DNA from: Desulfonatronospira sp.
GTDB lineage: Bacteria > Desulfobacterota > Desulfovibrionia > Desulfovibrionales > Desulfonatronovibrionaceae
Assembly (NCBI GenBank): GCA_003563255.1
Contig: PWSL01000467.1
Location: 1-9,766, forward strand
Length of the DNA stretch: 9,766 bases
Reading direction: 5' to 3'
Shown: positions 1 through 6,110 of the stretch, one piece after another
Layout: each line of letters opens with the position of its first letter
Numbering within the stretch: the first letter of the stretch is position 1
Program-made: the position numbers and the translations under genes
Notes under the pieces: generated by a model
The model's input: only the letters and a program-made list of their open reading frames with translations
Database searches by the model: none
What the model was told of the DNA's origin: nothing

Positions 1-4
1 GAGG

Positions 5-57
5 CACAGAGTTAAGACAAAGAGGGCTTTTCTCTGTGAACCTCTGTGATCTCTGTG
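5..57. repeat. CTCTGTG inverted/direct repeat
   Basis: CTCTGTG occurs three times in a row (32-38, 42-48, 51-57), and its reverse complement CACAGAG sits at 5-11, so the stretch can fold into a hairpin. Similar short CTCTGTG-rich dispersed repeats are common in environmental Gram-negative genomes (recalled, not checked). There is no coding potential here, and the element may continue to the left of the window. Confidence 0.5.
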
Positions 58-141
58 GTGTCAAATATTTGATGACAACGGGCATAAAGATCATCTTGAA
101 TGCAAGTCGGAATAAGAAGGGGCTGGTGCCGCAAGCACTAA

Positions 142-373
142 GCGTTCCCAGGCTGGAGCCTGGGAACGAGAGGTAAAGCGTTCCCAGGCTGGAGCCTGGG
201 AACGAGAGGTAAACTGGAGCCTGGGAACGAGAGGTAAAGCGTTCCCAGGCTGGAGCCTGGGAACGAGAGGTAAACTGGAGCCTGGGAACGAGAGGTAAAC
301 TGGAGCCTGGGAACGAGAGGTAAACTGGAGCCTGGGAACGAGAGGTAAACTGGAGCCTGGGAACGAGAGGTAA
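142..373. repeat. Tandem palindromic repeat array with 36-bp and 25-bp units
   Basis: Eight head-to-tail units are seen. Long 36-bp units lie at 142-177, 178-213 and 239-274. Short 25-bp units lie at 214-238, 275-299, 300-324 and 325-349, with a final one at 350-373 lacking the last base. Every unit ends in CTGGGAACGAGAGGTAAA. Long units start with GCGTTCCCAGG, which makes a near-perfect palindrome with 11-bp arms (GTTCCCAGGCT / AGCCTGGGAAC). Short units lack the left arm and cannot form the hairpin alone. The array lies about 240 bp downstream of the diguanylate cyclase stop. It resembles a dispersed REP-like element seen in many environmental bacteria. There are no unique spacers, so it is not CRISPR. 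Confidence 0.9.
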
Positions 374-431
374 CCAGGAACGAAGAACGAAGAACCAGGA
401 ACGAAGAACGAAGAACGAAGAACCAGGAACC
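374..431. repeat. CCAGGAA + (CGAAGAA)n minisatellite
   Basis: Directly abutting the palindromic array is a higher-order repeat. CCAGGAA is followed by two copies of CGAAGAA (374-394), then CCAGGAA with three copies (395-422), then a partial CCAGGAACC (423-431). The period is 7 bp. An open reading frame crosses it on the minus strand, but that frame only translates the repeats and is not a gene. Confidence 0.85.
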
Positions 432-615
432 GATTTTAACGACCAACATGTTGGTTTGAAATTTGTGCTAAGCGTCCAATAGTTATAGCCTGTATGCTCC
501 TGGATAACAGGAATCTCGAGAAATTCAATCAATCCAAAGTGTTATATTAAAAAATTTTAAGTGTAAGCCCAAAAAATGTTTGTCTGAAATAGTCAAGCTG
601 AAAAACACCAAAGGC
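432..615. other. Intergenic region downstream of the hydrogenase/signalling operon
   Basis: This is AT-rich DNA between the repeat block and the stop codon of the diguanylate cyclase. It contains a perfect 14-bp palindrome ACCAACATGTTGGT (442-455) and A/T runs around 548-557. I see no convincing stem plus T-tract for an intrinsic terminator of the minus-strand operon, and no open frame with a ribosome-binding site. Confidence 0.6.
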
Positions 616-1521
616 TTATCCCCCTGAAACCTGGTTGCGACCGGATTGTTTGGCTTTGTACATGTTTTGATCGGCGCGCTGGATGAGAACCTGCGGCCCG
701 GATTCGGTGTAGTCATTGCTAGTGCTTACACCTATGCTGACTGTCAGGTGCAGGGATACGCTGGAACAGGCATGGGGGATTTTCAGTCCCTCTATTCCCG
801 AGCGAATTCTTTCGGCCACAATCAGGGCGGGTTTCAAGGGGGTTTCGGGCATAAGGATTACGAACTCCTCGCCCCCGTACCGCCCCACGTAATCAGGGGC
901 GCGTTTGAGACTGTAAGTTATGTTCCGGGCCACTGTCTGGAGAGCGATGTCCCCTTTCTGGTGCCCGTAATGGTCGTTGTACTGCTTGAAAAAATCGATA
1001 TCCAGCATGGCTACCGACAGGGAACTGCCGTTTCTTTTACCCCGCTGCCATTCCCTTCCCAGTACCTCCTCGAAAAAGCGGCGGTTGGGGATTTCCGTGA
1101 GTCCGTCCAGATTGGCCTTTTGTTCCAGGAGCTTGTATTTATGCTGCATATCAAGGTAGTTGCGAACGCGCATCTTTACAATGGGCGGTGATATGGGTTT
1201 GGTGATGTAATCCACCGCACCCAGTTTAAGCCCCTCCTCTTCCTGCTCTGTGGAATCCATGGCCGTAACAAATATTATCGGGATATGTTTGGTTTCATCA
1301 TCATGCTTGAGTTCTTTTATGACCTCGAACCCGGTCATGCCAGGCATGGCCACGTCCAGAAGGATCAGATCGGGCTGGGGAGTCTGCCTGGCCAACTGCA
1401 AAGCCTTCCTGCCGTCCCTGGCCAGCATGGCTGTATAATCCTCCTGGAGCAGGTCCGCCAGAAATTTCAGGTTGATTTTCTCGTCATCAACAATAAGTAT
1501 GCGCGACTTTTCAATGTCCAT
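616..1521 (-). CDS. Response regulator diguanylate cyclase (REC-GGDEF)
   Basis: A 301-residue soluble two-domain protein that should make c-di-GMP from two GTP when phosphorylated. The receiver domain (about 5-122) has the acidic pair Asp12/Asp13, phosphoacceptor Asp56 (LLLDVAMPG), Thr86 and Lys108. The GGDEF domain (about 135-300) has LDGLTEIPNRR at the start, DIDFFKQYND (Asp174 metal site), and an active-site GGEEF at 216-220. RAPD at 207-210, five residues before GGEEF, matches the RxxD product-inhibition I-site, so feedback control by c-di-GMP is expected. There is one REC and one GGDEF, with no transmembrane segment or DNA-binding domain. The ATG at 1521 lies inside the end of the kinase gene: ATGGACATTGA holds this start and the kinase TGA, an 11-nt overlap. 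The upstream Shine-Dalgarno sequence is weak, which suggests translational coupling. The kinase is therefore the likely phosphodonor. Confidence 0.95.
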   Translation of the reverse strand: MDIEKSRILIVDDEKINLKFLADLLQEDYTAMLARDGRKALQLARQTPQPDLILLDVAMPGMTGFEVIKELKHDDETKHIPIIFVTAMDSTEQEEEGLKLGAVDYITKPISPPIVKMRVRNYLDMQHKYKLLEQKANLDGLTEIPNRRFFEEVLGREWQRGKRNGSSLSVAMLDIDFFKQYNDHYGHQKGDIALQTVARNITYSLKRAPDYVGRYGGEEFVILMPETPLKPALIVAERIRSGIEGLKIPHACSSVSLHLTVSIGVSTSNDYTESGPQVLIQRADQNMYKAKQSGRNQVSGG

Positions 1522-4033
1522 GTCTTTGCAGGGTCTGTTTACCCATTATTTCCAGGATTTCCATGACTGTCTGTGTTGCTGCATCGTGCTCAATATCATC
1601 GATGAGGGTATTTAACTTGTCCACCTTCTGGTCAAAACCGTTTCTGCGCAGGATAACACTGATCTCCTTCAGCAGGCGACTGTCCACCAGTTCTCCCCTG
1701 CCAAGCTGCTGCAACAGTAAATGCAGCTTCTGGGTTACAATGTCAAGCTCATCCTCGGAAGCTTGCTGAGGGTCATGAACCTGCTGCATTTCAGCGCTAC
1801 AGGTTGCGGGTTGTAAAACGTTCAGAGAGTCAAGGCATTCTTCCAAGGCTTGCAGAAAGTCCTGCAGTAGTGGGCCTGCATTCTGAAAGCCTCCCTGCTT
1901 CAGTGCTTTTTCCAGTTTTTTCGAGGTCTGATGTACATTTAAGGCACCTATGTATGCAGAAGCTCCTTTGATGGCATGGGCCTTGTCCTGAATATCCCGC
2001 CAACTGCCTGTGGACTGCAATTGCCTCAAGATGGAGGGAACCGGATCATAGGTCTTTTTGAATTCCTGAAGCAGTTCCAGAGCAAGCTCCTGGTTATAAT
2101 TGGTGCGTCTCAGGGCTTCATCCGTGTCTATACCCTGCATGGCAGGCAGGAATGGTTTTTCAGCGGGTTCTTCAGGCAGGGTATCCCGGGCCTGGATTGC
2201 AGGTTTTGACAGGTCTTTAACTTTTTTGGGCAGCCACTGTTTGAGAACCTGGTGCAGGGTTTCAGGAAGAACCGGCTTGTTTATATGGTCATCCATGCCG
2301 GCCTGCAGGCTTTTTTTGTGGTCTTCATGCATGGTATGGGCGGTCATGGCAATAATAGGAATTCTGTTTGTCGTCCCTCTGTCTTTTTCCCCCTCTTTTT
2401 CCTTCCCATGCTCCATGCCCAATGCTTCCTGCTCTCCTTCCCGCCCCTTTTCCAGGTCCTCATCCCGTACTTCCTCCATCTCCCGGATTCTGCGGGCGGT
2501 TTCCAGACCGTCCATTTCCGGCATCTGAATGTCCATCAGCACCAGGTCATAATGATTCTGCTGCAGTTCATGCAGGCATTCCACACCATTATGTACCACC
2601 CTGGACCATGCGCCGGCTTCACGAAGAAATTCCTGGATCACCTGCTGATTAAGAGTGTTGTCTTCTGCTACCAGGATTTTCGCCCCATGGATATCACCCG
2701 GAATGTAGTCTGATCCGGTCTGCAGGTCCCGGCTTTCGTCCAGGGGTCTAAAAACAGCGGTGAACATAAAGTCAGAACCCTGTCCGGGATTGCTTTCCAC
2801 CCAGATATCGCCATCCATCAACTGAGTCAGTTCTTTACAGATTGCCAGACCCAGGCCTGAGCCCCCGAAATTGCGGGTAATGGAGCTGTCAGCCTGATGA
2901 AAGGCTTCAAAAAGCTGTGCTTTTTGTTGAGGGGAAAGCCCTATGCCGGTATCCCGTACTGAAAAGAAAAGAGTGACATGCTCCTGCTGCAGCTCCTGGA
3001 CCCTTATGCGGACGTCCACTTTCCCCTTGTGGGTGAATTTTATGGCATTGATGCACAGGTTCATGAGGATCTGCACCAGTCTCAAGGGATCCCCTACAAG
3101 GTTGGAGGGCACATCCGGATCCAGATGCAAGCCGATTTTCAGGCCTTTCTCCTCTGCCTTGATGCCCACTACGTTCACCAGCCGGTTCAGGACCTCCTGC
3201 AGGGAAAAGGGAATGGTTTCCAGTTCCATCCTGCCGGCGTCTATTTTAGAGAAGTCCAAAATATCGTTAATAATACTCAGGAGGATATGAGATGAGTCCA
3301 AAATTTTTTGTACATAGTCCTTCTGCCTGAAATCCAGCTTTGTATTGTTCAGCAAAGAGGCCATACCCATTATGGCGTTCATGGGGGTACGGATTTCATG
3401 GCTCATGCGGGCCAGGAAATCCCCTCTGCAGGCACTGGCATTTTCTGCCTGAACTTTGGCATGCACGAGTTTTTTCTCCAGTTCCTTGCGCAGGGTGAGA
3501 TCCATGGCTGTAAACAGGTAGCCTTCCTTTGTGCCTTCGGCACTGAAAAGGGGGGTGATGGATAGATTCACCGGGAGCAGGGCGCCGTCAGCGCAAACGT
3601 AATGCCACTCCTGGATATCGATTCTTTCCTTTTTTAGGTGCCGTTCAAATATTTCCATGCCTGGAACTGGCCCCTGAAAGTGGTTCATTTCGCTGGACTG
3701 CAATTGCATGAGTTCTTTTGCCGGGTGCAGGTAAAGTATATTGACCCTGCCCACCATGTCCCTGGAAGAATAACCCAGGAGGTTTTCGGCACCGCGGTTG
3801 AACAGTATAATGTTGCCCCGTAGATCAGTGGCTATAATGGACATCCGGGTGGCGGCGTCCAGGACGGCCCGGCGCTGGGCATTGGCTGCCTGGTAGCGGC
3901 GCAGCATTTTTTCAGTTTGTTCAAACTGGTCAACAACCATTCTGGCGGTGATTTCGGCTGCTTCCCTGGCTACCTTCAACTCCTGGCGCAACATTTGGTT
4001 TTCTATAGCCAGGTCTTTATAGTTCTTATGCAT
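1511..4033 (-). CDS. Soluble PAS hybrid histidine kinase with REC and Hpt domains
   Basis: An 840-residue multidomain sensor kinase without any hydrophobic membrane span, so cytoplasmic. The order is an N-terminal coiled coil (about 5-55) and a PAS domain (about 57-185; LFNRGAENLLGY, then an HYVCADG segment). Next come a HisKA domain with the H-box MSHEIRTPMNAIMG (His212) and a HATPase domain (N-box around Asn325/Asn329, G1 DTGIG 361-365, G2 GGSGLGL 390-396). A receiver follows (Glu457/Asp458, phosphoacceptor Asp501, Thr564, Lys586), then an Hpt domain with KAHAIKG (His686). A charged helical tail runs from about 757 to 840. The receiver carries an unusual acidic/basic insert at about 521-556. 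The whole His-Asp-His relay is thus in one protein, and the adjacent REC-GGDEF protein supplies the last Asp. The start is 22 nt past the protease stop; an in-frame TAA just upstream excludes a longer start, and no good Shine-Dalgarno sequence is visible. The architecture (soluble, N-terminal PAS) recalls HoxJ/HupT hydrogen-sensing kinases, but the input is inferred from context only. Confidence 0.93.
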   Translation of the reverse strand: MHKNYKDLAIENQMLRQELKVAREAAEITARMVVDQFEQTEKMLRRYQAANAQRRAVLDAATRMSIIATDLRGNIILFNRGAENLLGYSSRDMVGRVNILYLHPAKELMQLQSSEMNHFQGPVPGMEIFERHLKKERIDIQEWHYVCADGALLPVNLSITPLFSAEGTKEGYLFTAMDLTLRKELEKKLVHAKVQAENASACRGDFLARMSHEIRTPMNAIMGMASLLNNTKLDFRQKDYVQKILDSSHILLSIINDILDFSKIDAGRMELETIPFSLQEVLNRLVNVVGIKAEEKGLKIGLHLDPDVPSNLVGDPLRLVQILMNLCINAIKFTHKGKVDVRIRVQELQQEHVTLFFSVRDTGIGLSPQQKAQLFEAFHQADSSITRNFGGSGLGLAICKELTQLMDGDIWVESNPGQGSDFMFTAVFRPLDESRDLQTGSDYIPGDIHGAKILVAEDNTLNQQVIQEFLREAGAWSRVVHNGVECLHELQQNHYDLVLMDIQMPEMDGLETARRIREMEEVRDEDLEKGREGEQEALGMEHGKEKEGEKDRGTTNRIPIIAMTAHTMHEDHKKSLQAGMDDHINKPVLPETLHQVLKQWLPKKVKDLSKPAIQARDTLPEEPAEKPFLPAMQGIDTDEALRRTNYNQELALELLQEFKKTYDPVPSILRQLQSTGSWRDIQDKAHAIKGASAYIGALNVHQTSKKLEKALKQGGFQNAGPLLQDFLQALEECLDSLNVLQPATCSAEMQQVHDPQQASEDELDIVTQKLHLLLQQLGRGELVDSRLLKEISVILRRNGFDQKVDKLNTLIDDIEHDAATQTVMEILEIMGKQTLQRHGH

Positions 4034-4055
4034 GGGGATTTATACCGCTGGATTG

Positions 4056-4496
4056 TTATTCCGGGCTCAACAGTCCGCCGGTTGCTATTTGCAGGCTGAG
4101 CCTGGCGGCTTTTTCGATGGCTTCCCGGCTGACGGGTCCTTCTATACCCACCAGGACGATTTCATGGGGCATGGTTCCTGGATTTACAAGGGGCAGCACC
4201 GCAAGGAGATAGGGCAGTCCGGCCTGATGCCCGTAATGTTGCCCTCTCTTTTTGACTATCTGTTCCCGGTCCATAATCACCACTTCCCGGGGCGAAGCAA
4301 AGCCTTTGACGCTGTCAACAAAGACCACCCGTCCCCCATGTTCCAGCAGGGGCAGTAGATTCAGTCCGGCCAGACCGCCCTGATAAACCTCAATATCCGG
4401 GGGAAGTGCCAGAGTCTGAAAATGCTCGTATACTTTCTGCCCGGCCAGGTCGTTTTCCATCCAGACACTGCCGACACATACAATGATTTTTTTCAA
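4056..4496 (-). CDS. [NiFe]-hydrogenase maturation endopeptidase (HybD/HyaD family)
   Basis: A 146-residue cytoplasmic protease expected to cut the C-terminal peptide from the large subunit after nickel insertion. Family hallmarks are the N-terminal KKIIVCVGS strand, Asp16 in ENDLAG, Asp61 in VVFVDSVKG and His90 in YGHQAGL. These correspond in order and spacing to the nickel-probing residues Glu16, Asp62 and His93 of E. coli HybD; Asp at the first position is common in the family. I chose a TTG start at 4496-4494 because MKKIIV is where the fold begins. It is preceded by GGGGGAGG, with an unusually short three-base gap, and it overlaps the large-subunit TGA as TTGA. A longer frame from an ATG at 4559 would add 21 residues of large-subunit antiframe with no family match. 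The length is slightly under the usual 150-165 residues. Confidence 0.9.
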   Translation of the reverse strand: MKKIIVCVGSVWMENDLAGQKVYEHFQTLALPPDIEVYQGGLAGLNLLPLLEHGGRVVFVDSVKGFASPREVVIMDREQIVKKRGQHYGHQAGLPYLLAVLPLVNPGTMPHEIVLVGIEGPVSREAIEKAARLSLQIATGGLLSPE

Positions 4497-6049
4497 AATC
4501 CTCCCCCAAGGATAATGCCGCCCGTCTGTTTTCCACCTTGTACGCTGTGAACCGCGCACACCAGACAGGGGTCAAAAGAGCGTACCACGTGACCGGCCTC
4601 CACCGGGTTTTCCGGGTCTTTTACAGGAGTCCCTTCCAGGGCCTTTTCCCAGGCCCCGGGCGCCCCGGACCCGTCCATTGGGGAACCGTTCCAGGTGGAT
4701 GGGGTGATAATCTGGTAGTGCTCGATTTGTTTGTCGGTGATGCGTACCCAGTGCCCCAGTCCACCGCGCACGGCCTGAATAAGCCCTGCTCCCATACCGT
4801 CAGGGATGCTCTGGACCCTGTGGTAGAACTTATGGTCCAGGGTATGCTGCAGTTCCCGCAGCCAGGTAAGCATGGCCGGGAGGAGTCTGGCTGGCCTGGT
4901 GATGCGGGCAAGCTGGCGGGCCAGGACGCTTGGGCCCTGCACTCGAAGCAGGTCCAGGAAAAGAGGGTCTTTACTGACAACCATTTCAGCCAGGGGACCG
5001 GTTTCAACAACCTGTCCAGCGTACCGGGGTGCTTTGACCCAGGAATACCTGTCCTGGTCATGATCGGTAAAGTCTGGAGTGGTCTTTTCATAAAAGGGAT
5101 GAGTCGGGGCAGGCTGCCGGGCAAAGCGGGCATAAGAAATGTCCTCGGAAATTTCGCTGGGGTCAAAGTCGCGGACCTGATCACACCTGGCAAAGCCTGC
5201 CGGGATCAAAAGGTCTTTTACGCCCGGGACCAGAGTCTCTCCCGGCAGGGAAAAGCCCCCGAAAGACAGAAAACAGTCCGGTCCCTGACCAATACGATCC
5301 AGGCCGGCTTCCAGCCCGAAGCGCATCAGAAAGCCCAGGTCCGATTCCCGGCAGGCCCGGTTTTCCCTCAGCAACGCAAGCAGGTCATCCTGTGACTTGA
5401 TTTCCGCCCAGGTCAGGATGGTACATCCAAGGATGTTGGTCTCGTACCAGTCCTGAAAGTGTTCTAATATCATCCGGCATCGCAAAAGTTCAAAAGTATC
5501 CAGGCTGGATGTCACCCCGCCCGGAACCATAAAGGATGTATGCGGCCACTGCCCTCCGATAATGGCCACCACTTCCAGAATACGCCTTGTCTCCCGGATG
5601 GTCTGGAGGGCGGATGTGCCTGAAAGGGGCGTATAGCGGGCGTTGGCCTGACTGTATAGGGAATGAGAGGCATAAGCCTGCATGTTTGCGAAATCCACCA
5701 TGAACATGAGAATGCTCTGGCGCATATCGCTCTGGAGCATCTCCACCATCAGGGCCAGGTTGCGAAGCCTTATGGCATTGTCCGGCGGGGTGGTCCCGGC
5801 GATGTCTTCCAGGGCCTGAACTGCAGCGCTTAAATGGCTCAGGCTGCAAATGCCGCAAATGCGCGGGGTCATCACCAGCCCGTCCAGGGCCCCCCTTCCG
5901 TTCATCATGTTTTCAAAACCCCGGTACATGGTCCCGGAAGACCGGGCCTGGGAGATAATACCCTGTTCTATTTCCACCTGGATTTCCAGGTCGCCCTCCA
6001 CCCGGTTCAATGGGATATTCAGGCGTTTGCAAACATTATCGGCGCTCAT
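4493..6049 (-). CDS. [NiFe]-hydrogenase large (catalytic) subunit, group 2-like
   Basis: 518 residues; carries the NiFe(CN)2CO active site for H2 cleavage. The N-terminal nickel motif is RICGICSLSH (Cys65, Cys68, His72), and the C-terminal one is SFDPCLVCAVH (Cys495, Cys498, His501). Other conserved elements are NRVEGD (Glu18) and the RGGLGHW arginine (Arg428). The MYRGFE segment and the DPCLVC..H form are typical of group 2 (HupL/HupV-like) enzymes, as is a length shorter than the roughly 550 or more residues of periplasmic group 1 enzymes. After His501 a 17-residue tail (SVQGGKQTGGIILGGGF) remains; this is the expected substrate of the next gene's protease. Classical regulatory hydrogenases (HoxC/HupV) lack such a tail and usually have Gln where His72 stands. 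The start ATG at 6049 has AAAGGA five bases upstream and lies 61 bp after the small-subunit stop. The group assignment is by eye and is less sure than the family. Confidence 0.96.
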   Translation of the reverse strand: MSADNVCKRLNIPLNRVEGDLEIQVEIEQGIISQARSSGTMYRGFENMMNGRGALDGLVMTPRICGICSLSHLSAAVQALEDIAGTTPPDNAIRLRNLALMVEMLQSDMRQSILMFMVDFANMQAYASHSLYSQANARYTPLSGTSALQTIRETRRILEVVAIIGGQWPHTSFMVPGGVTSSLDTFELLRCRMILEHFQDWYETNILGCTILTWAEIKSQDDLLALLRENRACRESDLGFLMRFGLEAGLDRIGQGPDCFLSFGGFSLPGETLVPGVKDLLIPAGFARCDQVRDFDPSEISEDISYARFARQPAPTHPFYEKTTPDFTDHDQDRYSWVKAPRYAGQVVETGPLAEMVVSKDPLFLDLLRVQGPSVLARQLARITRPARLLPAMLTWLRELQHTLDHKFYHRVQSIPDGMGAGLIQAVRGGLGHWVRITDKQIEHYQIITPSTWNGSPMDGSGAPGAWEKALEGTPVKDPENPVEAGHVVRSFDPCLVCAVHSVQGGKQTGGIILGGGF

Positions 6050-6110
6050 AAGAATCCTTTACCGGTGGCCGAGACAGTCCCCGGAGATCAATAAAAGTTT
6101 CGCTGTAGTG

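Noticed and set aside
142..431. CRISPR array
   Set aside because: Units are contiguous, without unique spacers of constant size, and no cas gene is present.
138..449. 103-codon minus-strand open frame
   Set aside because: It is a pure translation of the tandem repeats (recurrent LSFPGSSL and VLRSSFL), with no ribosome site or recognisable fold.
4497..4559. ATG at 4559 as start of the maturation protease
   Set aside because: The extra 21 residues lie in the out-of-frame sequence of the large-subunit end and precede the conserved first strand; TTG at 4496 fits the fold and the overlap better.
4538..5395. 285-codon plus-strand open frame
   Set aside because: It is antisense to the large-subunit gene, with no recognisable motifs; a shadow of high-GC coding sequence.
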